Under the pieces are notes generated by a model, which saw only the letters and a program-made list of their open reading frames with translations, ran no database searches and was not told the DNA's origin. From Pomacea canaliculata (Eukaryota; Mollusca; Gastropoda; Architaenioglossa; Ampullariidae), in NCBI RefSeq assembly GCF_003073045.1, contig NC_037594.1:31298737-31362736 (forward strand): a stretch of DNA of 64,000 bases. The letters are read 5' to 3'. Positions 1 to 11,805 of this stretch are shown here, in pieces. Numbering within the stretch: the stretch's first letter is position 1; each line of letters opens with the position of its first letter. The position numbers were made by a program, and so were the translations under genes.

Positions 1-1815
1 GAGACAGCGCCATTTTGTTTATAACGTCTGACTCCGAGTGGAGGCATCAATGGTGTTTTGTTTGTTTGATTGTTTTCTTATTGGTTATGATATTGTGCGT
101 GTGTCTGTGTGTGTGAAATTGAGAGTAGTATCCGATTAGTCATCGGTGAAATCAGTGTTGTGCCAGCCTCTAAACTTTATTTTTCTTATGTTTGATCATC
201 GGCCAAGAAAAATAACTTTCAAGAATGTGTTTCAAATCACAGATCTTAGATAGTAGATAGGACTGGTGAATATATGTTTACTTAGAAATTATTTTAAACA
301 TTTGTTGTGTATTTTTATTGATTAAATTTAGTTACTATTAATAAATGTATACAGGCCTGAAAAAACTGTGACAACAGGTTGTAGAGAACTTCTATCGTTT
401 CCGAAAATACTTGATTGAGAGAGAAACACATTAATACATGCAACATGAGATATCAGGTTAATAAAAGTAGTGACCATTAGTCTGTTAGTAAACAACGCCC
501 AGTGAACACACTAACAGTCACAATGAATGACAACAAATGTAATTTTATCCCACGGTTAAAATAAATAAATATGGTGAAGGCTGTTAACTGCTCTTTTTGA
601 TTTGTCATTTCTTGTGGAGAACTAGAGAGTGAAATAGTCACGTGTTGTAGCAGACTAGCATTTATTGCAGATAATTACAGACTTCCCATCCTCTCTGAGC
701 ATAGACAGCTTGTTAGGAAACTGTTCATTGTGCTTCAGTGTTGTTAGAACATGTAATGTACGTGAATTGTTGTAAAATGAAACTCTTGTACTCATTGAAG
801 TAGATACAAATGCTTTAAGAGAGATAGCGTTCAATGTTAGAAAACTCAATTATTATCTAATTGCTATACAACCGTTAAAGGGGGAAGGGGGTATACTGCT
901 AAAAATATTCCTTTCTTTCTTTGTGAGAAAAAGTGTCTAGTCATTTGATAAATGAGTGTTTTTTAAGAGCTTTCAAGATATGTGGGGGATATGTAGTTAA
1001 CTCGCAAAGTTCTGACATAAAAATATTCAGAATTTGATCTGATAAAAGAATAAAATATATTGTTTGGATGCATCTTATAACGCACTCTAAACACTGTCAA
1101 AAGCAAAAAACAAAAACAAAAAAAAAAACTAAATATGTGGGAAGAGAGGAAACACATAGACACACATCGTCAGGCACACACTGTATGTAGCAGGACACAT
1201 GATTATATGGCAGTCGAGACACTCATCGAGATGCACTCTGACCTTGTCATCGAGAAACTAGGGGCATTGTCAGAGAACACACTCTTCACACTGTGAGAAA
1301 GTTGGCACGTGACTAAATACGTGGACTGTGACATTTGCAATAACCTCGACTACAGCCTCCATCACACCAACAATAAACTTGAAGCTGATTTCACAGCAAA
1401 AAACTCGCCCAAGATGCATCCTGCTAACTGTAGTCTCAATAATCTGAGCAAAGAATTTCCTGTTGAAGCTTTTAACTAAGCTGGATGTGATGCTTTGGCT
1501 CGGTGTAATCTCTGTGGGAAACATGGTTTGGTGGAAACAGGGAAGCTGATCACTGACAAATCGCAACCAGTTACAGAAAGTCCCACGTAATTGTCAAGAA
1601 GATGACATAGATAAGAAAAGAGGCGATTGTGGCTCTGACGAAATTATTTGTAATGATTACCATTAAACTCTACTTGCACAATAATTTCCTGCTACACTAA
1701 AATGCATCAGAAAGCATACAGCTCACAAAAAGTTAAGAGAGAGAGAGAGAGAGAATTAGAAAACTAACAGAAATAAACAAGCGTTGAAGAACTCCTTTGA
1801 GTTTCTTTTGAATTC
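1..1815. other. AT-rich non-coding stretch
   Basis: No convincing gene. The open frames here are short, on the minus strand, and resemble nothing I know. The only structure is a GA dinucleotide run at about 1736-1754 just before a LINE tail. No trace of another receptor exon (Cys-loop, TM1 or TM2 motifs) is visible, so the array seems to start with the gene at 2874, although it could continue beyond the left edge. Confidence 0.5.
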
Positions 1816-2205
1816 GATTATTGTGCAGCTAAACAATGGAACTCTCTTCCTTTCCATACCCGCCATCTACCCACTATTGAATCCCTTACACCTGCACTGA
1901 AAACACACCTTCCTTCAACATGTCTCCTAACAACCTTTCCCATAATGCTCGTCCTTTGTCACACCCTTCCTTTCGCAATGTCATGTTACTCTCAGCTCTT
2001 GTTCTTGTTATTTGGTTTCTCTTTGTCTTTTCTGTATTTGATTTTATTATTCGTTTAGTACGGTTGTTTATTCTTTTATAGTTCATATGTTGTTTGTTTT
2101 CCTGCCCTCGTATTCTGTCCATGTTTCCCTCATGTTCTGAAGCGCTAAGAGCATTCCCCTTAACAGTGTGAGTATGAGCTTTACAAATTTTTGTTATTTC
2201 ATTTT
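1816..2205 (+). mobile_element. LINE 3' end remnant (CR1/L2/Jockey-like RT C-terminus plus tail)
   Basis: From about 1822 a plus-strand frame reads like the extreme C-terminus of many CR1/L2/Jockey-type reverse transcriptases: WNSLPFHTRHLPTIES, then LTPALKTHL (1837-1911). This matches the family pattern W-N-x-L-P ... R ... S-F-K-x-x-L-K-T-x-L. About 230 bp downstream comes a motif like agcgctaagagcat and then gagctttacaaat (2140-2190). This resembles the 3' tails of such elements, where agcgcttagagcat and gcgctatacaaat pairs are common. No catalytic RT domain remains upstream, so it is a 5'-truncated relic. The clade is uncertain. Confidence 0.5.
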
Positions 2206-2873
2206 TTGACAAATTGTGAAAGGGATTTTCTTTTTGCAAACCCATTGCAAGACATGGGTAATGAAACAACTCGAACCCGAATCAAACAGTCACTTCTGCT
2301 TCACTGTCAAGGAAGCCTTGTAAGATCAACATTTGGTGTTAGACACTCAGTGTTTCAGTGTCGTGTAGAGTGAAGTCGTTAAAGTCGTGAAACCGTTAGT
2401 CAGTCCCGTTTGCCGCAAGATGCGGCCATTTTGGCTGCTTGTAAGAGGTTCACCTGAATACGGCGTCTACAGGAAGAGCCGGAATACTCCATGGAAATTC
2501 ACTAAATCAACTACGAGTAAGTTAAGCGCAAATCACATTTCAGTTTCTAGTGCAGTCTATAGTGCATTATTGTCTCACTCAGTTTATTTATGTTTGGTAT
2601 TGCATCAAGCCCTTTTTTGGAGTAGTATAGATCTTACAGCCTACTAGGGGAAAACACATCTCTGCCTAATATACAGATGACTAAGTTTCGTTTACTGATT
2701 ACACCCATCAGTGTATGGACTTTGATAGTAGTATAAAAGTTGTAGAAAAAGGATCTTCGAGGTTCTGTACAGTCAGACAGCATTCTAAAACATTAGGAGC
2801 TTTGACTGAAAGTACACCTGCATGCTGATTAGTGCAAATGAAGAGGAAACAATTTACTTTATACTAAAGAATC
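2206..2873. other. 5' flank of receptor gene 1
   Basis: This stretch between the LINE tail and the start codon at 2874 should hold the promoter and 5' UTR of gene 1. Two short plus-strand open frames (2191-2373 and 2387-2647) have no recognisable similarity. I see no convincing TATA box and cannot place the transcription start. Confidence 0.35.
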
Positions 2874-4792
2874 ATGCAAGCGTTGGTCTTTATTGTCGTT
2901 AGCTTGTGTGGCTTTCACATCTCGGATGGCCAGAGCGCCGAGGATGTCCAGCTAATCCACAAGATGCTGGACAACAACACCATCAGTCCCTACGTTCGGC
3001 CACAAAAGAATGTTTCAAGACCCACGGCTCTTAACATCTCATTCCACTTGGTCGCCATCGTCGACTTTAACGCCGCCTCCCACAGACTGACCAGCAGCGC
3101 CCTGCTGACTGTCGCCTGGCAGGACGACTACCTCACCTGGGAGCCCGCTGCTTACGGCGGCATCACACGCATCTTGCCGGATCCCACTCAGCTGTGGCGG
3201 CCTCGGCTGACAATTCGAAATACGTTGACGGACATGAAGGTCCTTGACCACAGCTACATGGTGGCCAGGTACGATGGGATGATGAAGTGGTTACCCATCG
3301 AAACGTTTGAAACGTTTTGTCACGTGGACGTGACTTACTTCCCCTTTGAACTCCAGAAATGCAGGTGGGAGATGTTCCTTTGGGCAGAGGATGAGAGTGT
3401 TGATCTCAATCCTGTCCAATCAGGAGTCGTTTTGGACTCTTACGTGGGTGATGGAGAGTGGAAGGTGACGTCCACTGCGGTCAGGAGGGTGACCTCTCAC
3501 CTCGATGACGCCCCCTTCTCTGTTCTTGTTTACGAGGTCACACTCCGAAGACGACCGGCACTCGTGGTGATGACGATCGTGTTGCCACTCTTCATTTTGG
3601 CTGGCTTGAATGTTTTTGTCTTTATAATTCCTCATGAGTCAGGTAAGCTTCAATGTTGATAAATGCTGAAATTGTTCTGTATTTTGTGCAATTTTCTTGA
3701 TTTTTCGTTTGCATCCCTGACATAAAGTGAAAGAAAACGTAAACTTCAAACCATAAATGTGAGTTCTTCATATTTTTAGCTAATAGACATTTCGTCTTAC
3801 ACAATACATATATAATTATATATATATATCATGTAAAGATATGTCATTGAAATGATAAGTGACTGGGTTTTAACGTGTTTTTCTTATTTAGACATGTACA
3901 AATAGACAAACCATATAGAACAATTAATGATAGTGATTTATAAAAACACTTTTCCAAAACAATTTTCGCAGAGTGCTTCATAAGTAAAACAAATTATGAA
4001 CAGACCAGTCCCTCCCACCTGTCCCCCTCCTACAAAAAAACAAAACAAACAAAACAAAACAAAACAAAATACCCATGCACACATGTACTCATACAACAGA
4101 TGCACCCATGAATATAGACACAAGCTACTCATGTATACGGTCTGGACCTAGCAGGGTGAAGTCATTGAATTTGAAAAACAAACTTAAATCATCTAGAGAT
4201 GGTTTCTTTATGAGTGAGCGAACATTAGCTAACTGTTTAAGTGGCAGTGATATACAAATGTGAGATCAGCTAATGCAATATTGTAAAAAAATTAGAAATA
4301 ATTAAAAGGTAAAGGCTTATCAGGCAATTGTGAATAACAGTGATACATCTTGTGACAGGAGCCCGGCTGTCGTTCGCCACGACTAGTTTGCTGTCGTATG
4401 GAATCTTCCTGGCCTCCGTCGTGAATTTGCTGCCAGGGTCAGTGAAGACCCTGTCCATCCTCGTCATCGGCATGAGTGTTTTTCTCATCCTGTCCGCCAT
4501 CTACTCCCTTATCAGCGTCGTCTTCATGCGGCTCTGTTGTCGCGAGGATGCTCGGCGGGTACAGGAGAAACTTCAGGCCGTCACCCGACGGTTGGAGCGT
4601 CTGGTCCATGTGACAGTCTCTGACCTCACAGCTACTCAGAAACCTCAGCCAGGCCAGGCCCGGACAGGGACTGATGACAGGATGACATGGAAACGAGCTG
4701 TGCGCTCTCTAGATGCGCTCTTATTCATTTTCTTCTTTGTATTAGTCTTATCGTCCATCGCCATTTTGTGGACTTTAGTCGTCATTCACTGA
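2874..4792 (+). CDS. nAChR-like Cys-loop channel subunit, gene 1 (subfamily A), intact, GAR pore motif
   Basis: Two exons, 2874-3642 and 4359-4792, with a GT-AG phase-1 intron of 716 bp (donor gtaagc, acceptor gtgacag), encode 400 residues. Residues 1-20 are a signal peptide ending DGQ before SAEDV. The extracellular domain has a Cys-loop C149-C163 with 13 residues between, loop D W82 and loop B W170. TM1 is about 228-252, TM2 258-280, TM3 288-312, then a short cytoplasmic loop of about 55 residues, the amphipathic helix MTWKRAVRSLDALLF and TM4 379-399. The domain order and WRP motif place it in the nicotinic receptor family, so a plasma-membrane ion-channel subunit is expected. Loop A has Arg115 where ACh-binding subunits have Tyr, and loop C lacks the vicinal cysteines, so a classical alpha subunit is unlikely. 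The inner pore mouth reads GAR instead of the cationic GEK/GER. The ATG at 2874 gives a good signal peptide. The ligand is unknown. Confidence 0.9.
4033..4070. repeat. (AAAAC)n simple repeat in gene 1 intron
   Basis: Short A-rich pentamer-like repeat (aaaac/aaac units) inside the single intron of gene 1. It has no evident role and is about 290 bp from the acceptor. Confidence 0.8.
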
Positions 4793-4797
4793 ATAAC

Positions 4798-4823
4798 GAT
4801 GATGGATGATGGATGATGGATGA

Positions 4824-4874
<51 letters not shown>
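4798..4874. repeat. (GAT)n / (GGATGAT)n microsatellite
   Basis: Trinucleotide GAT repeat with interspersed GGAT units beginning just after the gene 1 stop codon (TGA 4790-4792), so it probably lies in the 3' UTR. The poly-Asp open frame over it is an artefact of the repeat. Confidence 0.9.
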
Positions 4875-5107
4875 CCCTTTCTAGAAAGTTAGTACATGTT
4901 ATTTTTGTTTCTCCTTCACTTCTTTTCATCCTTCACTCACACACATTTAACTCACTATTTATTTATCTATGTATGTTGTCACTCAAATTTTGTAATCGAT
5001 TTTTTTTTAACCCACATCCCATCGTCCTACAGTTCTGAAGATTCAACAGTTACTCACTTCCAGTAACATGGAACATCAAATCATTTTCAGCAGTTTACAA
5101 TTAGTAT

Positions 5108-5113
5108 AATAAA
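5108..5113 (+). promoter_or_regulatory. candidate poly(A) signal of gene 1
   Basis: AATAAA about 315 bp after the gene 1 stop codon. A second AATAAA at 5220-5225 precedes a genomic A-run, so the true 3' end cannot be decided from sequence alone. Confidence 0.35.
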
Positions 5114-5142
5114 TTTTTCAATTTTATTTTAAGAACTTTTAG

Positions 5143-5268
5143 TCTTAACTAGGGGAGATAGATAACTGCTGGGAAAACTATTAAACTGTAAATTATCTCC
5201 CCTAATTCGGCACCTAATGGAATAAAGTCACAAAGTAAAGCAAAAAAAAAAAAAAAAAAAAAAAAAAG
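5143..5268 (+). repeat. retroposed-looking 3' end: inverted repeat, AATAAA and a 27-A tract
   Basis: An imperfect inverted repeat (aggggagata at about 5151-5160 and tatctcccct near 5195-5205) is followed by AATAAA and, some 16 bases later, an uninterrupted run of 27 A at 5242-5268. A poly(A) signal followed at mRNA-like spacing by an encoded A-tract is what the 3' end of a retroposed transcript leaves behind. I found no clear target-site duplication, so a plain A-microsatellite downstream of the gene 1 poly(A) site is the alternative. Confidence 0.4.
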
Positions 5269-5845
5269 CTGTAATAAAATTCAAACACGCAATATTCCTT
5301 GCCTGAAATGATTGGATTAAAAGATACCCGAAACAAAAATCCCGATACAACAAATACCTAACCCTTTAGAGACATAAAATAACTCTAGCATGCAGTGTTT
5401 ACTGTTAAATTCCGCGCGTCTCACAGTCCACAGCTCAGAAAATACACGGGCACCAAAGTCTCTCAAAATGTTTGTGCCTTTCTCGTGATGTTTGCTGTCG
5501 TGTGCTGATTCTGTCGGACACAGAAAACAGACGAAGACACTGATTGCTAGGGTTGACCCCACGCACTGACCCCGTCATGTATAAATAGAATGCAGCGCGT
5601 GTCAGACACCCGGATGCTAAAGTCGCAACCGTCACTTTGTGACGACACTCTCACTCTAACTCTAACTCACTAAAATGAGATATTAAAACATTTCCTTCTA
5701 CATGAGAAGACAGATGGTGAAACCGCAACGCCAAGAGAAAGAAGAAGCAAAAGCTTCAGGAGGAACATCGTCGGAGACTGAAGGCGAGAAGGGTTTACGA
5801 TTATAAGAGCGCTGTGTTGAAAAGACTAAAAACTTTAAAATAAAA
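5269..5845. other. non-coding stretch between A-tract and LINE relic
   Basis: Two overlapping minus-strand open frames (5317-5562, 5435-5635) have no recognisable similarity and no splice context. Nothing else stands out. Confidence 0.4.
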
Positions 5846-6310
5846 TTAGTAAAATAAATTTTTCAAATACTTGTATTTCAATATTTTAAAGTGTGTTTTT
5901 TTCAAACAATGTTTACTTACATATCTTCTGCTGTGGACTAACATTTCTGTGACCTTTCGAGAGAAGAAGCGAACAATAAGTGTCTGTAGTTTAGGCCCAG
6001 TTTCACCTTTATTACTCCTACTCATTTTTTTTATAAACCTAGTCTGTAAACCCTTAAATATCTTCAGACTGATCTGGTCAAGCTCAAGTTTAACATTAAG
6101 GATTTTTAGGACATTTGTTTGGCACGTGTCCTGGGTTTCTCTGTCAGTCTCAGGCAACCTCAAAGATCCTCAAGCTATTTCCCTGAAATATTGGTCGAGA
6201 TCGTTACATCGGTTCTGAGTTCTTCTCGCTTGTATCTTAGTTTCCTCGACAACAGGCCTCAGCTCTTGCTTGAAGCCTTTCTAGAGGAATTTTCCAGAGC
6301 CTCCATTGTC
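5846..6310 (-). mobile_element. non-LTR retrotransposon ORF1-like remnant
   Basis: Read on the minus strand, about 6300 to 5846, the translation resembles the coiled-coil and RRM portion of L1/CR1-type ORF1 proteins. A glutamine/arginine-rich helical stretch (ARRTQNRCNDLDQ) is followed by LRLPETDRET, NVLKILNVKLELDQIS, KGETGPKLQTLIVRFFSRK and VHSRRYVSK. Family counterparts are the N-x-L-R-(I/F)-x-G-(I/V)-P-E, V-x-x-(I/L)-L-x-x-(K/L)-L and P-R-x-(I/V)-(I/V)-V-(R/K)-F motifs. Stop codons interrupt the N-terminal part and no endonuclease or RT follows, so this is a dead 5' fragment. Clade assignment is open. Confidence 0.5.
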
Positions 6311-7146
6311 TCCGTCTTTTTCACACGTGAGACATTGAATGTCTTCCTCTCGCCATTTTCACTCATTGCACTCAGCATCTTTCACAGACGCCATTATTAC
6401 GGAGACAGGAAAGATCTCCCGAATTTTAAAATTAATTAATTAATTATTTGCACATATAAATTTACTGCTTATTAATATTGATATAGAGTTCTCTTTCTCT
6501 AGGGGATCATTTTGTAGTGTTTGGTAAACAATGTTTTTGAAGTCTAAACATGAAAAACTCGTCTGGCAACAAGCATCCTGTCAAGGTGAAAAATAAGCAT
6601 ATTGTCCAGCACCTTCTTCTTACTCATGGCTTACATTCTCGCCGATTTCACTAACAAACATTTCTATCAAGGGTTTGAACACTCCACTACCCACAGATCA
6701 CAAGTGCCAATGTTTCCGGGATTCGTTCAAATGAGGTCACAATGTTATTTCGGAGGAAGGAGAGATGAAAAAAAAAAAAACGATGAATATGGTTCCTATG
6801 CTTATAAATGTGTACAATAAACTCACTATTACTCTGTACTCAATAACTTCCCGCAATAATACAATAAATTAGATCTCACTTCACAATGGCAGAATGGAAA
6901 AGGAAGTGTCCAAAACACACCAAGGATCGAAACTGAGATAAATGTGTGATTGTTTAACAATACTATACACTTACAAGTCGACTTTGTTAAAAGTTTCAGT
7001 GTTTAATAGTTCAGATCGCCGTAAGCAAAGTTTATACTCAAGATCATTTGACTACAGGCCTGAGGAGAAAAAAAGCTTTCTAGGAATTGAAGTGGGAATG
7101 AGGTGGATACCGACTGCAAATATTTTACTTAGTTTTACATAGAACT
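6311..7146. other. 5' flank of receptor gene 2
   Basis: Intergenic DNA presumably carrying the promoter of gene 2. Open frames at 6602-6820 and 6942-7142 show no similarity I recognise. The second runs up to the gene 2 start but is in no relation to it. No clear TATA box. Confidence 0.35.
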
Positions 7147-8655
7147 ATGCAGGCATTGGTTCTGATAGTCCTTAGTTGTCTGGATTTCTGTATCGGGTAG
7201 CCAGAGCGCCGAGGATGTGTCGAGAATCCACGCGGAGCTGGAGAACAGCATCATCAGTCCATATATTCGTCCTGCGAAGAATTTTTCAAGACCCTTAATC
7301 GTTAACATCTCATTCCACTTGGTCGCCATCGTGGACTTTAACGCAGCCTCCCACAGACTGACCAGCAGCGCCCTGCTGACTGTCACGTGGCAGGACGACT
7401 ACCTCACCTGGGAGCCCGCTGCTTACGGCGGCATCACACGCATCTTGCCGGATCCCACTAAGCTGTGGCGGCCGCGGCTGACCATTCGGAATACGTTGAC
7501 GGACATGAAAGTCATCGGCCAGAACTACATGGTTGCCAGGCATGATGGGACGGTGAAGTGGTTTCCCGCGGAAATGTTTGAAACGTTTTGTCATGGCGAC
7601 GTGAAGTACTTTCCCTATGACCATCATACCTGCGACTTGCAGATGTTCATCTGGGCGGAGGGCGAGGGTCCCATCGAACTTCAACCGGTCAAATCAGAGA
7701 TCGATTTTGATTCCTATGTCGGTAATGGAGAATGGAAAGTGTCCTCCACTGCGGTCAGGAGGGTGACCTATCACCTGCATGACGACCCCATTTCTGTTGT
7801 TGTTTACGAGGTCACACTCCGGAGACGACCGGCGCTGGTGGTGATGACGATCGTGTTGCCAGTCTTCATCTTGGCTGGCCTCAACATCTTTGTCTTTCTC
7901 ATTCCTTACGAATCAGGTACGTTCAAATGCTCAGAGTTGTTACTGAGTGCGGTGGTGTTTACCTCCATCGTCAGAATAGTTATCCCTGCTTATAGTGTGT
8001 ATCCTTATTTTAATATGAGAATATCCTTATCTTTATAATCTCACGCCGATTCAGCAGCTGTAACAAACAGAAACAGGGGAATGCAGTTGAAGGACAGTAT
8101 TACCGTTAATATTCGAACCCAAGACCACCAATCCTTAGTTTGGGGATGATGTTTACTTGTTCCTTAGTCAAAGTGAGGGTTCCAAAGTGTATTCTTATCT
8201 GCAGGAGAGCGGCTATCGTTCGCTGTCACAATTCTGTTGTCATACGGAGTCTTCATGGCCTCCGTGGTGAGTTTGCTGCCAGGGTCTGTGAAGACCATGT
8301 CCATCCTCATCATCGACATGGGAATTCTTCTCATCTGTCCGCCCTCTACGCCCTCATCAGCGCCTTCTTCATGCGACTCTTTGCTCGCGATGACAGTCGC
8401 CAGGTCCCCAAGACTCTCGAGACCCTGGCCAGGAGCCTGGAGCGTCTGCTGCGTCTGGAAACCCCGAACCCTAGAGAGGTCAGGGAGTCTCCATCATGTG
8501 AGATACAAACAACGATTCACGAGGTCGATAAGATGACATGGAAACGGTTTGTTCGTTCGCTGGATGTGTTCTTGTTCTTTTTCTTTTTTGTACTGGTTGT
8601 ACTGTCCGTTGTTGTTTTGTGGGCTGTCGTCCTCTTTCGTGAGAAGAAAGTTTAG
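7147..8655 (+). CDS. nAChR-like Cys-loop channel subunit, gene 2 (subfamily A), two frame breaks
   Basis: Closest paralogue of gene 1. Exon 1 is 7147-7916 and exon 2 is 8205-8655, with a 288-bp GT-AG phase-1 intron (donor gtacgt, acceptor tctgcag). The ATG at 7147 starts a signal peptide matching gene 1, but that frame meets TAG at 7198-7200. The mature protein resumes at QSAEDVSRIH (from 7202) in another frame, 2 bases short against gene 1. The rest of exon 1 is clean: Cys-loop CHGDVKYFPYDHHTC, loop B tryptophan (FIWAEG) and TM1. Exon 2 has GERLSF, TM2, then a missing base near 8334-8335 in TM3, where gene 1 has atcctgtcc. After it the frame gives the RDD loop, MTWKRFVRSLD and TM4 to TAG 8653-8655. 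It lacks the loop C Cys pair. It could be a pseudogene, or a functional gene with assembly indels. An acceptor-like tatcgggtag just before the mature N-terminus would also allow an upstream signal-peptide exon. Confidence 0.8.
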
Positions 8656-8696
8656 CCTCATGATCACTCTGGCATCACACCTTGTGTTTAACAGGG

Positions 8697-8702
8697 AATA
8701 AA
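8697..8702 (+). promoter_or_regulatory. candidate poly(A) signal of gene 2
   Basis: AATAAA 42 bases after the gene 2 stop codon, followed within 20-50 bases by a GT-rich stretch (gtgcgtgcatgcgcgcgcgtgtgg). This is the usual arrangement for cleavage and polyadenylation. Confidence 0.55.
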
Positions 8703-11700
8703 CGTATTCTCAGAGTGCGTGCATGCGCGCGCGTGTGGGGTTGAGAAAAACATTTCACAGCACTTCTGCAATGAAAGAGTTACATTTTATTGTTATGTAT
8801 GTGCCTCCCGTTATAACTAATACTGCTTGTCTTATACTATTCAAGTTTTTTTGTGAGCCAAAGAAAACTGTCAAAAATTTGTTCATTGAGTTTCATTAAC
8901 ATCTGAACATACATATTAACTCTCATATTTTAATAAGCGTATATACACTTGTACAACTTTGTGTATTCCCAGCATAAATGTCTAAACTCTCAGTTTTCAG
9001 TGGCTATGCCTTCAAAAACAAATCCTGCTACATCTTCTGTATTCGAATAACTTTCCAAGACACTTATATTACAACTTGCAGTCTAGTACATCTCTTCATT
9101 TAAATATTTCGTAACGATTAGTCTAAGATTAGACTTACCCTAGGGATTTCAGGAAATGATCTCTGTATACTTAATTAGAATATTTATTTCATGACTGTTT
9201 CATTGTAAAAATTTTATACTGCTACTTTATTGGCTACGTTCTTTTGTCTTTTTCATCCTTTTCATTCGCATATTTATTTTAAATAAACGGCTTCAATCAT
9301 GCACTCAAGTGCTGTGCCTTCTTGAGTGTCTGGTGTTAGTAGTAAATGGTATGGAAGGGTTTGAACGAAATTCGTGACAGTCAGATTGCATTTTCGAGTT
9401 GTTTTCTTGAATGTTCAGCTTTACTAAAAAAATAAATCAGATAATTAGAGGATAACCCTATCAATGTTTTAAGAAAATAGAGTTAAAGACAATGTAAACT
9501 TTTAATAGACCATGGATAACAGGTGGACCAGTGCTTAGCCTCTAGCGAAGTTCTTGGCTGGTAGTATTGGCTTAAATCATAAATGCGACTAAACCGGAAG
9601 CTTTGTGCTCACCAGCCTCGTTCTAGTAGTTAACTGAACAAAACTGTCTGCGAGCAGTCCATTAATACAAGTTCATGAATACAGGGAATCGGGAGTGAGT
9701 GGAAGCTGTAAGTTGTGTGAGCAAATCTCTCTCTCTCGTGCGCGCCCTCTTTAGGGTGGAAGGGTATAGGTCATGCCAATGCCAGTGATTGTCATATGTT
9801 GCAACTTCAATCTCGCTTCTGTAAGTTTTGCGGCTTCCAGTCTCCAGGATAGACGCTTGGCCTGCTTGCTGATATCCTAAAAGTCATCCAACTGGCCTGG
9901 TTCCTTCTCTTGAATATTATTAAATAACTGAGCTCCAAACAGTTATGAACATATAAGTACATGTACCAACATGAACTGTGTAGGAAAACAAATTCTGCTC
10001 AAGATCAGTATACTAAAAGTTCTATAGTATACTTGACCCGGACATAATCTACCTTAGTGCAGTCTGACCAGGTGAGCTCAAAACTGTGGCTGTTGCCCCG
10101 GTCACTTTGGTGAAAAGTGTAGATTCATCCCGGGTCCGAAATTCACGGTCGAGAATTAGTTTCCCTGACATGAAACCTTCCTGAACTCCTTCCGCATTCA
10201 GGAAAATACTAGTTTACTATGTCCTTTGCCGTCTGTGAGGTCATGTAACGGGGCCCGCGAGCCAACATCCACGTGCGGCTGTAGTGTTGTTACAAGTAAT
10301 ACTTCAGGAAGATATACTATTGTCAGTCCACATTTAAAAGCTTCATTTGTGGCGGACAAGGAAAGGGAGAGAGTCCCACTGTTTTGTCAAAAATAACTAC
10401 AACTCCTGTGACCATATGTTTGTTCTGATGACACGAGTACATAGGAGACGATCGTGCGACGAAGAGCGTAGGTGTCTGGTTGGGACACAAAGAAGAGTTC
10501 AGAGAAATAGTCAGGGCAGGAGTCTTCAAAGAAATTAAAACACAGGACAGACAGTTTGTACTGGACACGAGGGCAGATGGGTAGTCAGTGCAGAAAACAA
10601 AGAGTTTAATTTTTCATCCCAACACTCTGACTCTTGGACAAAAGGTGTTTGATGAAAATCTGCTTGTCCCATCTCTCATCCTATTTGTAACCACGAAAAC
10701 AACTTGCTGGACTCAGAAAAACATCCTTCTGAGTCTACAAAGCCATTGGACACAGAGAGAGCACCAAATGAGTTGTAATTCAGGTTCCAATTGATCCCCG
10801 AGTTGATGTGAGGTTTTGTGTACACACTTTACACAGTCCATTCGGAAATAGCTGTCTTCCACTTTCTAATCAACATAAGTTAATGAATGTTTTCAGAATT
10901 GTTGCCATTGGGAGCATCCATTTTTTAAGTAGAAAGAGAATGTCCTGATTGCTTTATTCATACAGTTTTTTTTAAGCGAAAATAGAAATAAAACTCAAAC
11001 GATGGTCAAAAACCAAAAATGTTACAGTTGTGACCCTCTAATACTGGACCAAAAAATGTTTTGGAAGCTTATACCATGAGTATGATGAACACCTAGCGGC
11101 TTATGGTGAACTTAACCCGTAGCATCTGTAAACTTACAAACATGTAGAGTATTATAAATTGACTTTTAATTAATTTCTGAGCCCAGATGAAGTTCGCAAC
11201 TTTTCGGACACTTATAAATTAAACGAAATATACATGGATTTAAGAAAAATATCAGTCAAGTCTTCGATTACATAAATATTCTCGTCCTAGAGCATGGTAA
11301 GAAGGTGTCCGACAAGACAACTCATTCCAAGAGAGTAGATTGCTTAAGAGTTCATAACATAGATGATCAACCAACAGAACTCGAGGTCTGGAACACGAGA
11401 CCAGTTTAAAAACCAATCACAAGGCCTTGTGGTGCCAGACCCTAATCAGCGCAACAATCGATCTGCGAAAACATTTAGAGAAGCTGTTACCGGTCCTGAC
11501 ATCCGCCAGTCGCGTGTGTGCCGGCAGGTGGGTGCACCTTGGTGAAGAGCAGGACATCCAAATGAGTTTCGTGTTTTCCTGCCATAAAATACATTTTGAC
11601 ACTAAGATAATGAATTGATAACCAAACTATAGGTTAAAATATTGTGTTCACAATAGGAAACCGACTACTGTTGTCTAAAATATCTGTCACACTTTCAATG

Positions 11701-11805
11701 TTCAGGAAAGCCGTCGTAAAGGAATTGTCATACACTGAGTGTGATTTTATCACCTGTGATTGACAGTTAAACAGCTTTTAGGAAACCAGGAGCAATGAAT
11801 TCTTG
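8703..11805. other. 3.1 kb intergenic stretch between genes 2 and 3
   Basis: No gene or recognisable repeat found. The open frames (for example 10347-10538, 10588-10794, 11363-11545) are short and unrelated to known families. The last few hundred bases before 11806 should contain the gene 3 promoter, but no clear core element stands out. Confidence 0.45.
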
